From Styela clava (lineage: Eukaryota > Chordata > Ascidiacea > Stolidobranchia > Styelidae), in NCBI RefSeq assembly GCF_964204865.1, contig NC_135260.1, positions 21,126,001 to 21,190,000 of the forward strand: a stretch of 64,000 nucleotides of DNA, given 5' to 3'. Positions within the stretch are counted from its first letter, which is position 1. Each line of letters begins with the position of its first letter. The notes under the pieces are model-generated. The model searched no databases, was not told the origin of the DNA, and saw only the letters and a list, made by a program, of their open reading frames with translations. This document shows, piece by piece, positions 12,991-25,870 of the stretch. The position numbers and the translations under genes were made by a program.

Positions 12991-14734
12991 TGAGGCATTT
13001 GCATTGGCAACGCTGTTTGTACAAGTAGAGACATTGCGATGATTGTTAGCATTTGATCTTCTTGTAAAGATCCCCAGGCCATGGATCACTGAATGATGCT
13101 TGTTCAGCGATTACTTGATTTATTTTGGCAGCGCTTGACAAAAGAATATTGTCCCCAATTTTAGTGCCGACAGAAGTGACTCAATGTTCAACACAACTTT
13201 CAAGTTAGAGATTTTGTGGCCCTGATTATCAAGAAGTTGTCAGAAAAGTGAAAGTGCACATATCCAATTGTATTTATGTGCGTGACATAATGAAGTTCTG
13301 CCTACTTGAACCTTGTTGAGTACATTTACGTACGATATACACACTGCATATATAGCATCCACACCACACATACACATTGACAATTTCGTTATCTTCATGA
13401 GTTTTGTTTCCTTATTTTTAACTCCAATTGTTTTTGGAAGTTGAGCAAACATTTTTTTTTCAAATATTTTTCTCCGTTATCCATTTCATCAAAACATTTC
13501 ATATAATTTCCGGGGCCGGTATGTACGAAATGTCTTATTGCCCATTTTATGGAACCTTAAGCCCTTTATTTTAAGCACTGTATAGTACTATAGTTAGTCA
13601 ACGTCCCTCCTTTTACTGTGGCGAATAAAGGACTCACCCTTCCCAGTCCCCTCGCTAGAAAATTTGAAATTTTGTTGCCACGAGGTAGATGCACGTCGCA
13701 CAATGCGGATCAGGGAGTCTGCTGTGCAATTGTATATTTTATTAATGATGGGATTTCCTATTTCGCGTTTGACTCATGCCATACGTTGCAAAATGATTAT
13801 CAGGTGGGAATTTGATACTTAGAATATTGTTAGGTTTATTCATATATTACCCGAATAGGTTTTAACGATTGCTCTAATATATGCAATGTTATATTTATCA
13901 TTGTCTTATTTTGTATCCTAGCATACTCGCGGCTGTTCTTTGAGTCCTTGTCAAAAATAGTCAATTTATTATTAACACCAATACTGAAGTACTAAGACTG
14001 TTAACACTGATGTCAACATCAGATGTGTTTCAGGCTGATAACAAAGTTTCTTTCAAAGTTTCTTGTTGGTGCATAAATTGAAGACAATAATTTGGATTCC
14101 AAAGGACAGGATACGACTTTAGTTAGCTCGTAACTCGTAGCCGTAGTGGGAAACCTTACTTCAAACTACTTATCCCACATGCACAACCTTTACATTTGCT
14201 CAATTTCTGATGAATGAGCTAGTATGAAAGGGAGGTTTGAAGATCATAGTGCCAGTATTTGACAAGTCAAAGAAAGTTAAACTCACATATTTTATTATCC
14301 ACATAATTTGTTTCTGTTATCATTCTCTTAGAAGTATTTTGTGGTTCTCGTGATTGCATCGCATACGGCACCGATGTCTAGCAAAAAAGGCGATACTCGC
14401 ATTCGCTGAATGCCCGTAAAATTAGAATTTTTCACATTATAAAAAATAAGGAACGGGTAGATATAATTGACAATCTTCCAAATACATGATATGTGGCTCA
14501 AAGTAATTACATTTAATCTCAAACAAACTTTGTGATATATATATGAAGACGTTGTTGAATTATTACTTGTCTTAGTGAATTGGATGGAGCAAGATTCGAA
14601 TCTAAATTTACATGCGTGTCGAATGCATAGATTTTTTGGAATCGTATTGAAGATCGATTTCTCTACATCTTTTACCGATACAATATTAATTTATGTTTCT
14701 ACTAATTGCAGCATCCGTTATATAAGATCTACCC

Positions 14735-15445
14735 TAGGGTGGTCCAAGGTTGCGAGGTTGGCGTGACGCAAAAACTTTTGGCGATGTCTCGCGGGCCGCA
14801 GAACGAGAAAACCCAAAAGTGATAAAACATCGGGAGTTTACCCATTTGCTCCTTGAGAAATATCGTGATATTTTTGGCATTTTTCTTCATGTTTGATTTT
14901 GTAATGTGCGCTAAAATTATATTTTTTCGTGGTAGAAATTACTTGGAAACACGCCAGACCCCGTCATTGAACGTTGTTGGGGAAAGGTAAATACGTTTCC
15001 TATTTCTTGTTCACCCATTCTACACTTATTGTATGATGAATTTATATATTTGACTAATTTCGTTACTTTTAGCGTGATCAGGTCTAGTGGTATCGTCAAA
15101 TGACAACCAAAATATATGTCTAAGATGAGACTCCGGACCCAGCTAAAAAAAAATGGATTGCGCGGCGCTAAGTCAGGTCTGCGTTTCGTCATTGCTGTCA
15201 CATGGCCACGTCTCTAAAATTGAGAAGTTACTTAAGGCGAGCTTCATGTACGAAGTTTGGATGAAAGCGCGATTCATCTCATCAGCTTGATCATGTCTGC
15301 ACAAGACAATTTATTCTCCTCGTACCGACCACGGGAAGTCATTTCCATCCTGGTAGAGTCTTGACGTTTATCTTCTTTAGTACACGCTAAAATTGTTCTA
15401 CGGGCGCAAGGAATGTGTGCTAGGGCCGCGGTTCGGACCACCCTG
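14735..15445. mobile_element. nonautonomous hAT element, internally deleted, 711 bp (copy 3)
   Basis: Both TIRs and the flanking atctaccc duplication (14727-14734, 15446-15453) match the other two copies. About 134 bp are missing internally near 15370, where a few unrelated bases join the two sides. Confidence 0.9.
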
Positions 15446-15550
15446 ATCTACCCTATAAAGCTCGGTACAAGCAGTACTTAATCATATTCATGTAACTTCT
15501 ATCCTGAAATCCCTACTGACATGCATTCTTAAATCATCATAGGTTGTTAC

Positions 15551-16253
15551 TAGGGCTGGGAATGGTTAACCGGTTAACCGATTTCATATGGTTAACGGTT
15601 ATGCTTTATTTTAACCGTTAACTGACATCTCAGGTACAAATCATCTTTATACCGTACAATTTCGTCAAATATGATTACGTCATCGCAAATTTATCTCTTG
15701 CGGCGTTTAATTCAAAAAAATCTTACTAACTGTGTGGGTAAGGAATCAATAAATGTAAAAAATATTGGAAGCACCAAGTTTGCTGATAATAAAAATTTAC
15801 AATGATGAATTCAGAATCAGTTTTCGGTCGATTTCGAAATATATTGTTCACGATTTCATTGCAAAATCGGATATTCAATGTCATACAACAATTGTGCAGT
15901 TGATGCCGTTTTTCTTTATGATATATATCTCGAAGTAGAATTTGCACATAGAACACTCAAAATTTGTCACATAAATGACGTTTAAGAACGGAATCGAGTT
16001 TTCTAAAATATTTCCACACGCCCGAACCACGCTGCCTATCTTTTGCAGCAGAGGAAACATGAAACTATCTCGATTCGTGAATAATTTTGAGCGATACCGG
16101 AATAAGAACACGCGGAATTGCTTTATGACCATTATGACGTAACAAGCTGAAATTATAATCATTACCTCAAACGTCACGCGGCGGTTAACCGGTTAACCGA
16201 TTAATTTCACCCGGTTGACGGTCAAAGAGTTTTCCCTAAAATTCCCAGCCCTA
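15551..16253. mobile_element. nonautonomous hAT element with GGTTAACC-rich termini (copy 3)
   Basis: The third tandem copy of the 703-bp element, with the same gttgttac duplication on both sides and a few substitutions relative to the other copies. Confidence 0.92.
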
Positions 16254-16817
16254 GTTGTTACTGTTCCATCCGAATGTTGGCCAGGGTAAATATTGACGTT
16301 TTTACGTAAACTGCGAAGGCGCGTCTGACGCACTAAACAATAGTATGATGTGAGTTTGTTGATTAATTAGGATAATTGGTAAATTGGAAGCGCAGTAGTT
16401 GAATATCTTGTCTCAGTCTATCTCAGTATTCGGTGTGAATCAGTGTTTACAGGTGCTGTATTGTTGGTAGTACTCGTTATGTATCTGTTGGAAATACCAA
16501 TTTGTAAATTTACAAATTCTTGTAAGAACTGAGGTTTTCAAGTGTAATACAAATATATTTCAGGGCAGTATTACAGTTAAACTAACATAGTAACTACTGC
16601 TTTAATATTTTTGTCATAAAACTTGAATTATATTTACATCAGAGCATATTTCGTTTGGTTGTGTTACTTGTAGAACCAGGACATAACGTATGTATTATAC
16701 TAAATTAGGTTTTGTATGTGTGTAATCTTTATCGTGCTGATTGACTTGAAATATAGAGAGTTGTGATATTATAATACTGCAAAATTGAGTTGTCTATCCG
16801 TATGAAATATTGAGTTT

Positions 16818-17024
16818 ATGTTCCTTGTTTTCAGCAGATGCCATGTTCCTGATTCTATTCCAAGTTCCACCGTGTTGACTGTTTTTGTTTTGAATAAACT
16901 ACACAGATTCTTAGTTGAATTACATTGGGACAGCACTTTAAAGCACAGACAACATGCTGAAACACTTTGCCCTCTCATATCAAACACTGGTAACTGGTTC
17001 AGAAACAAATCGTTTAGTTCGTGA
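16818..17024 (+). other. exon-like conserved block in 7.2-kb unit (copy 3)
   Basis: Third tandem copy of the block at 2618-2824, with the same open frame and the same stop. Confidence 0.4.
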
Positions 17025-17307
17025 CAGGACTTGTTTATTGGGGGCGCGTTGTCGAAATCTCTAACCACTAATAATAAGCTACGAATGTAAATTTTATTTT
17101 TATTTTGAATAGTCGGAAACATTTCTAAAATATTGCATTTGAAGAATATCCTAACGTGAAAACCAGAAGAATGAGCATGTATTCAAGACATTTCAAGTAT
17201 TCAAAATGGAAATGAAACATTACTAATGTTTCTAGAGAAAGATCAAAAGCTTCCTTCATCACCCTTCCGAAAGTTGCAAAACCATCTACACATACAGCTA
17301 AACTCAC

Positions 17308-17438
17308 ATCTTCCATTAACCTTCTGATTTCTGGTTTTCTTCTCGCTAAAGATATTTGATTTTTGAGTCGATTTCTCATGCTCCACATTTTTAGGGAATA
17401 TTTGCAAATGAGCGTTCTTGGCCTGAATCGCTTGTTAT
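17308..17438 (-). other. candidate minus-strand exon in 7.2-kb unit (copy 3)
   Basis: Third copy of the 131-nt block, with borders and open frame kept. Confidence 0.35.
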
Positions 17439-18089
17439 CTGGATAAAAGAACTCAATTCATATATTTTGTTGGAATCATTATGACGTCATACAAAACCTA
17501 TGTCTTAGCAGTTATAGGTGGATAAAGACGCCGAAACGGCAAAATTATAACCGCATATAGAAGTATAGGCTGAGGTATGTTTCGTGATTATGACGTGATT
17601 GTTTCGGCCATCCACATACATATATGTCGGTTCTTTTAATCACGCGCGTATCAAGTCTTGCGATCTGGTGGATATCGATATTTAATTTTTTTAATTTATT
17701 GCGGAATTACTGTGCGATCATTGTCGACGAGACGCTAGGAAAATTATAAGGATAAATTTGCAATCCCCATCTCCAAATTAACTTTATTTTGATTGTTATA
17801 TTTCGTATCGGCTTTGATCTTCCTTATCGTCACTGTAAAATGAAAAAGTGAACAATATCTTTGCTACTGGCCTCAGAATTCGTTGTATTTTCTGTCACAT
17901 CCATGTTTTTGCATTAAATATAAACCATGGAATGTCGTCATTGCGGATCGGTGAGAATTTCTGATATGATTGACTTAATGTTATACTTCATTAAGAACTT
18001 GTATCAATGTTTCGAAATTTACAAATGTGAATAAGATGATTCTTTAAACAGGGATATTGTCGAAAATATCGTACGTCTCAAAAACTTAC

Positions 18090-18232
18090 GCATGTCATTA
18101 TTCTTCTCCAAATCTTTTTTGTTGGAATCTTTTCTTCCATCAGTGAATTGAAACACCGTTATACAAATCTACATTCTACGTTGGTCAGCATACATAGATA
18201 GACAAGCAGGGAATCGCCTGTATCGGTTTTTA
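18090..18232 (-). other. degenerate copy of candidate minus-strand exon (unit A)
   Basis: On the minus strand a TTTGATTGCAG acceptor precedes the block and a GTAAGT donor follows it. It corresponds to the better-preserved exon at 24380-24512, but the central coding part is scrambled and carries an in-frame TAG. Confidence 0.3.
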
Positions 18233-19431
18233 TCTGCAATCAAATTATAAGTCATTAAAACAGTGTTTATATTCATTATGACGTCATATTTGACCGGCCT
18301 GGTAAACAAGGAATGATACAGTAATGATGAAAATTTAAATACCAAAAAAGTGCCAACGTATAGCACTTACGCTTCTAACATTTTTACAGCTGAGCATGAC
18401 TTGAAACATGCCTAAATAAATTCAGTCACTGAACCATTGAGTTGAAAGGAAATTGGCACGAGGAACGTCAATAACAGCAATCGCGATTTAGTGAGTGATA
18501 GCCTATAATTAATGCTGATAATTTAAAACGACCATAACACTGAGACGTTTCTATTGGAAATTTGCTCAAAGTCACGAAAACTCAAAGTGAAGATACCGAC
18601 GACTACTAATATACCAAGAGATACTGACACTATGCATAGAGAGTAATAATGATAATGCGAGTTAGTAAATGTCAACTGACGCGAGGCTTGAATCAGTTCG
18701 TGTTAATTTGATTAAAAAATAACTATGAGGTATTGAATTCCAAATAGCTGAATCTCGCGGAAGAAAATCTCGAAGCATAGAATATTTTGTCTGGTATTAC
18801 ACTGACTGTAAACGGGTGAGAACTCACAGTAAACCGAATATAACGGCTAAAATTGTTAGACTTCCCAATGCATAACGCGAACTTATGGTTGTGACCATTT
18901 CTGTTTACTCATTGTCACCATCCAGAATTAAAACTAAAGTTAAGAAGAATAAGCTTTAGGTAGATCGACTTGAGACAAGAGTTAAAAGAAAATAAAACTT
19001 TTTTAGAGTTAAGGTGTATGTCGTATATGCGATAATATCTAAAAAATTCGGGCAAGCAGGTTGAAATATTAACAATATCGTATGAAGAAAATACAGCGTA
19101 AATGATAAATGACTATCGTGGATAACTTTTTCATTTCAACCTATTTGTGACCAATGAGATTATGTACCGGCCCTTCATTTACTAAATTATATCTGAGATA
19201 TTACTAAACATTTACTAAGTAACTGAAGAACGGACCAACGCGCCAACAATACTGAAAAAAATCTGAAAATCACATATCCAGTATTCATTAAGTTACCGTT
19301 TGGTCATTGACAGAAATAGACCGAATCTAACTTCCTTGCATTTGAAATGATTCTTTTTTTTTCATTACTTAAGATTATTTGGCATTTGTTAAATATATAT
19401 ATACATATACAAAATCCTTGTAGTAGAACAT

Positions 19432-22280
19432 ATAAAGTAGCAATAAACTAGAAGCAAACATTCCCTTTTGAATGGTCTAGCTAGGAGACTTGGTTGTTTT
19501 CTTTACAGAACCGTGTTCGTGTTCGAGATACCACTATATATAACATTGCAGAGTCGGAAACAATTCACGACCAACTGAAAATCCCAGATATAATCAGTTA
19601 AAAATTCATTGGAAATAAAATTTGCAATGGACTACATTTTTCAAGATATTAAGAAACGAGCAAAACTAAAGCGTATACGTCTTTAACTTTTATTCTAAAT
19701 ATAAACTTTTATATGCGTCGGAAGTGCAACTGAACAGCTAAAAGTGATTTTTTTTATCAATTTACAAATTCAACCAAAACTTGTTTTTGATGACGAAAAA
19801 CAAAAATTACAATTAACTATAAACCAAACAAGCCTATTCCTTTTTGATCGCGACATAATTGCTTTCTGTACAGTAACGCGTTATATTTGATACTATTATA
19901 CAATATTATCAAGTTTGGAACCATTAACGACTAAAAATAGTATTTATGTTTGCAATAGTTTAGACAGCTTCATACCTTCAGATATGATGAGATACACTAT
20001 CAACAGAGGAAAGTTTATCAATGAACTACGAATCAAACGTTTTTAATTTTTTACGTCCAAAATAAACATATATACTAAAATTGGCATTCGATATGCACAT
20101 ATTCAAGCCATGCCATGCAGTCATGGGCATGTATTCCGTGATTCTGAAAATTAAATATTTCTGTTGTTGCTAGGAAAGAATTAAAAGCTTACTTCATTAG
20201 CGTTTCAATAGTTACAAACCCGCCTGAAATAAATACCAAACTCACATTTCACCGGAATTACCCTATTGACCATAGTCCATAGTATATCATACTTTGGGTT
20301 CCTCCGCAGGTAATCCAGAGTGAATAAATGAGTGCGTGAACTCAAGTTGGGGTGAAATAATTTTATTAAATGACGATAAGATTACCGACTATACGAAAAT
20401 TAAAATCAAATCAATTTCTCGTGTTGTGACGAGATTTCGGGAGCACTTCAAACTTGCGCAATACAACATTTTGAAAAATATGAGTGATTATATTAATTCA
20501 ATAATTTGGATTTTAGCAAAACATTACGTTGATATGTGAATCAGAAGGTTCCTCAAAAGCATTATATCCAAAAAAAAAATATTACACCTCAAAATCTTAC
20601 GCCTCTCATTAAGCTTCTCTAAATCTTTGTAGTCAGAATCTCCTCTTCTATCAATGAATTGAAACACCTTTATATGATTCTACACTCCACATTGGTCAGC
20701 AGCAAACGGCAAGTATTTGTCTGTATCGGTTTTTATCAACAATCACATTATAACTCCATAAATAATGTTTCTATTCATTTTGACGTCATTCTGAACCGAT
20801 GGCCAGTCTGCTGGTGAATAAAAACGGATATAATGATTACAAAAGTTTAAATATCAAAAAAGTACAGACGTTTAAAATAAATATCTTGACTTAAACTTTC
20901 TCGACGTGTTGTAAAGAATTTGTACAGAAATTTACGTATTTAAAACAATTTATGTAAGAATTCTATTATACATTTCTTTCAAAAAAGATTGTAATATTGG
21001 AGAAATTCGACCTCGCGCAGTTTCGACTACCACAGACTTAAGCCCACTACATGGCAAGAGTTTCAACTGCATTTAAACACCTTTATACAATTCTACATTC
21101 TACACTTGTCAGCAAACGTAGATAGACGAACAGCCAAATTAGATTCATTAAAATAGTGTTTATATTCATTATGACGTCATACTGATTTGTAAACCGGCCT
21201 GGAAAACAAAGCAGCATGAATTAATGATGCAAGATTAAATACCAAAAGTTACCAACGTTTAGGACCCACGCTATTGGCATTTTTCACAGCTGAGGATAAC
21301 TTACAACATGCATAAATATATTTAGTCATTGAAACATTGGGTTGAAAAGAAATTGGCACAAAAAATGTTAATGACAGCAATCGCGATTCAGTAAGTGATA
21401 GCCTATAACTAATGCTGGCAATATAACACGACCATACAACTGACACGTGTTCATTGTAAATTTGCTCAAAGCAAAGTCACGCGAACTTACTCAAAAGATC
21501 TTTGATCTCAATCTGGTTTACTTCATTAGCGTTTCAATAGTTACAAAATAGCCTAAATACAACAGCAAACTCACATTTCACTAAAATAGTCTTATTATCT
21601 TTTTCTCTTATCTGAATCTGGTTTGTCTTCTCCTCTTTTCTAAAAGAATTTGTGTATATTTCTCTAATGCTTCACAGTTTAATAAAAGTCGGTCTTTTGC
21701 TCGTATCGCTGACTCTCTGGAATAAAAATAAAGCATGTACTGCATTGTTTTAACTAATTATTGTTCATGAAGAACCTATTTCTAACATTTCAATGTGGAC
21801 AAATGAAACATAAAAGGCTTAAGCTTAAGCGCACTCGTGTTTTCTGAATGTATGTGAGATTAAAGATTCTCACGCTCGAGAAATACCTGCAACAAGACCG
21901 AACAACTCATAATATTTAATTAAAATAAATATCTTGACTAAAACTTTCTCGACGTATTTTTTACCAATGAGAATATGTACCGACCTTTCATTTACTAAAC
22001 TTTATCTGAGATATGACTTAAAATTATAGCTGAAAAACGGGCCAACGCGCCAACCAATACTGAAAAAAATCTGAAAATCACATAGCCAGTATTGATTAAG
22101 TTACTGTTAGGTTATTGACAAAAATAGACCGTTTCTAAACTCCTTGCATTTGAAATGATTCATTTTTTCAATACTTGAGATCATTTGGCGTTTTTTAAAA
22201 ACATATAAATGTATAAAATCGCGTTCGAAGCACCCCGTTCGTGTTAAAAAATTGATAAAACAAAATTTGCAATAGAATGA
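19432..22280. other. unit A-specific segment with internal diverged sub-repeats
   Basis: This stretch is absent from units B, C and E. It contains older, diverged partial copies of neighbouring sequence. The minus-strand candidate exon recurs at about 20601-20740 with a GTAAGAT donor and a frame reading GDSDYKDLEKLNERR. Counterparts of the 7.2-kb minus-strand exon lie near 20170-20260 and 21500-21720. A stretch matching 19130-19400 recurs at about 21960-22200. No intact gene was seen. Confidence 0.5.
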
Positions 22281-22303
22281 GAATCGAACATTTTTTTTCA
22301 ATA

Positions 22304-22651
22304 TCAAGAAACGAGTATAGTTATAGTATTATTAAAGCGTCTTAGTGTTTTACTTTGCTTCTTGATATTAACTTTTATGTGCGTCGGTAGGTCAACTGAA
22401 CAGATAAAAGTACTGGAAGCTGAAAGTGATTTTTTGCAATCGCTGAAGACTTGAGCACACCGCACGACACGATTTTCAACTGCGTTTTGCAGGTTCAGGA
22501 ATTGCTCACAGTCGTCGGTTGCGGTCACGTTTAGTCGTAGATGCGCTTGTAGTAAAATATTTCTCCGAACCCGGACATGCAAATGAGAAATAGAAGATGA
22601 CACGCAATATGAGCAGAGTTCAAAATCGTACTCCACAAAAGATTGTTCCAA
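22304..22651 (-). other. conserved open reading frame of unknown function (unit A)
   Basis: A 115-codon open frame on the minus strand includes FELCSYCVSS, HLHVRVRRN and FICSVDLPTHIKV. I do not recognise the family, and no ATG opens it, so it may be an exon. Copies occur in units B (about 25081-25440), C (about 29196-29555) and, on the plus strand, in E (about 53110-53471). In those units a 10-bp insertion breaks the frame into two. Only A keeps it whole. Confidence 0.35.
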
Positions 22652-23029
22652 ATGTTTTCGGAGTCTCTAGTAAAGTCTGTCTGGTTTTTTTTTAACCTCC
22701 ACTGAGGAAAGTATTACTCAGTGCAGTGCACCTTAGCCCCTGATTCAAAAACAAAGAAGCCCAACGTTGAGTAACTTTTATGTGAAACGTTTGGATCTTT
22801 TTTACAAATCCTGCGCCAAAAAACAACCCCGCCACCGCTCTAACTAAAAAAAAGTAATTATCCAGTAAGGATTTGACTTGGGGTTAGGAATGCTGATTTC
22901 CCCGAAAATTAAAATTGTTAAATCATTTATAACACTAACTTGATGAATGATTTGCTAATTTGTTCTTTTAAAACTTGGCGGGGTGTTTGCCTCAAATGTC
23001 GCATTTTCCCATTATTGTCGGGGTCTCGG

Positions 23030-23037
23030 TATAAAAG
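23030..23037 (+). promoter_or_regulatory. TATA-box-like element TATAAAAG
   Basis: A TATAAAAG motif sits upstream of the exon-like blocks at about 23462-23590 and 23747-23871 on the same strand. It is kept in the other units (near 25818 and 29927). In B and C the hAT element has inserted about 45 bp downstream of it. Promoter activity is an inference from motif and position only. Confidence 0.3.
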
Positions 23038-23746
23038 ATTAAAATAATTATGTGCTAACTGATGACTTTCATTGCACTAGTTTGTTAAGTGCAGTTGTTT
23101 GAACTTGTTATTTAGACACAGTTATGTTGAACGACAGCTCTCCTATTAGGACTCAGTTCAGTTCTGAATATGATGACGCATGACGTCACGCAGTCGACGA
23201 ATATCATCTGACGCAGTGTCCAATAACAGTATTTCGACAGTGTTTCGATTATTCACTGTAATTAGCAAATTGATAGCAAGCAGCTAATATGCATTGTCAC
23301 TGTCTAGCTTAATGTTTATTGTTAGTTAGTGTCTTCGGAGACGTTTCTGATGTTTAGTATTGGTTTTAGTATTCTCCGTTTTGCAGTTAGAAATACCAAT
23401 TTGGATTGAAGTTAGAAGGTGCCCGATTGTAATTAAAACATAATTTTTGACTGCAGGTTAGGGCTGTATTATAGTTATATATACAAGATAAATAACAGCT
23501 GCTTTCATATTTTAGTCATGCAAGATACATTGAGTTCACATTGGATTAAACTTCATTGAATAGTGTCACCTGGGGATCTAAACATGGGGTAAGTATCTAA
23601 TCAGTCTCAAATAAAGAAATCTATAAATAATTTTATGCATTTAGTTATCTGCTGATATTTGTAAATTTTAATTGCCACTGTACACTACTGTAAGATTTGT
23701 TTAGATATCCGCATGTTATATTCAGTTTGTTCATTGTTTTATGTAG

Positions 23747-23871
23747 GTTACGTTCGAGATGTCGATGTTCCTGATTTTGTTTCAAGTACCATCGTATTAA
23801 TTGCTATGAAAGAATTAAACAGATTTAAAGTTGGATTCAATTGCGGCAAATCTTTGAGGCACAGAAAGTGA
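23747..23871 (+). pseudogene. exon-like block homologous to the 7.2-kb unit block (unit A)
   Basis: After an acceptor-like TTTATGTAG, an open frame reads YVRDVDVPDFVSSTIVL, then LNRFKVG and SLRHRK, ending at TGA 23869. It aligns with 2618-2824. A preceding block (about 23462-23590) ends at a GTAAGT donor-like site, suggesting a two-exon remnant. In units B (27393), C (31503) and E (about 51064-51180, minus) an early TGA follows SSTIV, so those copies are broken. Confidence 0.4.
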
Positions 23872-24379
23872 GATTGGCACTTTATCGCTGTGAGTCGAGT
23901 TGCTTGAAAGTTGAATATGGTTGAAATAAATCGATTTGGCTGGGACAGGGCATGGGGCACGTTGACAATGGTCTCCATTCACGTAAGCCAGGAAAGTAGA
24001 AGATTAACTCATTCTTAAATGTTATCAAAACAAGAAGAACCGTGTTCGCTCGCGATGTAATCAAGTGTGGATGAATGAGTGAGTGAGATCAAATCGGCGT
24101 ATAATATAATTTCATAAAATGACGAGAAGATTACTGACTATACCGAAAATTAAATCAAAAATAAGTCTTATATTGTGACTAGATTTCGTGACTACTTCAA
24201 CTTGGAAAGTAATGAATTTGAAAAAATACCAGTATCTGAAGGCTACAGAAATGAGTAATTTTAGTCAATAATTTGATTTTGAACAAAACAACGTAAATAT
24301 ATGATTGCTTTTTAATGTGAATAAGAAGATTCTTTAAACAGGGTTATTGTCGAAAATATCGTACGTCTCAAGAACTTAC

Positions 24380-24512
24380 GTATCTCATTATTCTTCTCCA
24401 AATCTTTGTAATCAGAATCTCCTCTTCCATCAATGATTTGAAACACCGTTTTACTACGTTGATCAGCATGCATAGATAGACGAGCAGGGGAATCGCCTGT
24501 ATCGTTTTTAAT
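24380..24512 (-). other. candidate minus-strand exon, best-preserved copy (unit B)
   Basis: On the minus strand an AG acceptor (TTTGATATCAG) is followed by 133 nt open in one frame that includes DTGDSPARLSM, then RGDSDYKDLEKNNE, and then a GTAAGT donor. The 3' half and donor are also seen in unit A (20601), C (28024) and D (32134). Repeated preservation of a donor at a coding-like border argues for a true exon of a once-functional gene. The product is unrecognised. Confidence 0.38.
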
Positions 24513-25870
24513 CTGATATCAAATTATAAGTCATTAAAACAGTGTTTATATTCATTATGACGTTATATTTGACCGGTCTGGTCAACAAGGAATGATACAG
24601 TAATGATGAAAATTTAAAAACGAAAAAGTACCAACGGGTTGAAAGAAATGCACAAAGAATGTCAATAACAGTAATCGCTATTTAGTAAGTGATGGCCTAT
24701 AATCAATGCTGATAATATAAAACGAACATAACACTGAGACGTTTCTATTGGAAATTTGCTCAAAGTCACGACTCACGAAAACTCAATGTGAATCTACCGA
24801 CCACTACTAATATACCAAGAGATACTGACACTATGTATAGAGAATAATGGTAATGCGAGTTAGTAAATATCAACTGCCGCGGGGCTTGAAGCAGTTCGTG
24901 GTAATTTGATTTAGAAATAAACGAGAATATCGGTCAGAGACCATTGACTTAACGATCGAAAGTTAGGGGATCCCCCAAAACAGCGCTCTTACTCAATAGT
25001 GACACTTTGTGTCCCATCACTAATCAAATAATATCTTACAGTCTTACTTACTTTGATCTTTGATCTTACTCTTACTTTGATCAATACCAAGAAACGAGTA
25101 TAAATATAGTATTATTAAAGCGTATTAGTGTTTTACTATGTTTCTTGATATAAACTTTTATGTGCGTCGGTAGGTCAACTGAACAAATAAAAGTACTGAA
25201 AGCTGAAAGTGAAATTTTGCAATCGCTGAAGACTTGAGCACACCGCACGGCACGAGTTTCAACTGCGTTTTGCAGGTTCAGGAATTGCCTCATTGCTGCT
25301 CACAGTCGTCGGCAGCGGTCACATTTAGTCGTAGAAGGGCTTGTCGTAAAACATTTCTCCGAACCCGGACATGCAAATGAGACATAGCAGATGACACGCA
25401 ATAGGAGCAGAGTTCAAAATCGTACTTCACAAGAGATTTTTTCAAATGTTCTCGAAGTCTCTAGTAAAGTCTGTCTGGTTTTTATTTAACCTCCACAGAG
25501 CAAAGTATTACTCAGGGCAAACTTAGTTCCTGATTCAAAAACAAAGAAACCCAACGTGGAGTAACTTTTATGTGAAACTTTGGATCCTTTTTACAAATCC
25601 TGCGCCAAAAAACGAACCCGCCACCGCTCTGACTAAAAAAAGCAATTATCCAGTTAGGGTTTGGCTTGGGGTTAGGAATGCTGATTACTCCGGAAATTAA
25701 AACTTTTAAATCATTTATAACCCTAACTTTACGAATGATTTGCTAATTTGTTCTTTTAAAACTTAGCGGGATGTTTGTCTCAAATCTCGCATTTTCCCAT
25801 TATTGTCAGGGTCTTGGTATAAAAGAATCGAATAATTATGTGCTAAATAATGATTTTCATTGCACTAGTT

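Larger units (their letters stand above)
7163..14358. repeat. 7.2-kb tandem repeat unit, copy 2
   Basis: This is a full-length second copy of the unit at 1-7162. It is about 34 bp longer, mainly from an insertion of about 23 bp near 12834 and a 12-bp tandem duplication near 14050. The internal order and the nested transposons are the same as in copy 1, with the same target duplications. Confidence 0.95.
14359..18027. repeat. 7.2-kb tandem repeat unit, copy 3, truncated
   Basis: The third copy follows copies 1 and 2 to the point equivalent to about 3800 and stops abruptly at 18027, where sequence of the second repeat family begins. It lacks the BEL/Pao part. It is somewhat more diverged than copies 1 and 2 are from each other. 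It also has a deletion of about 30 bp near 14384 and a deletion of about 134 bp inside the first hAT element. Confidence 0.93.
18028..24317. repeat. second repeat family, unit A (long form, 6.3 kb)
   Basis: This is the longest member of the second family. Its first 1.4 kb (18028-19431) is the reverse complement of 49471-50862, and its last 2 kb (about 22290-24317) matches units B, C and E. Unlike B, C and E it lacks the hAT element; its site near 23083 is empty. The left border abuts the truncated 7.2-kb unit directly. Confidence 0.88.
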
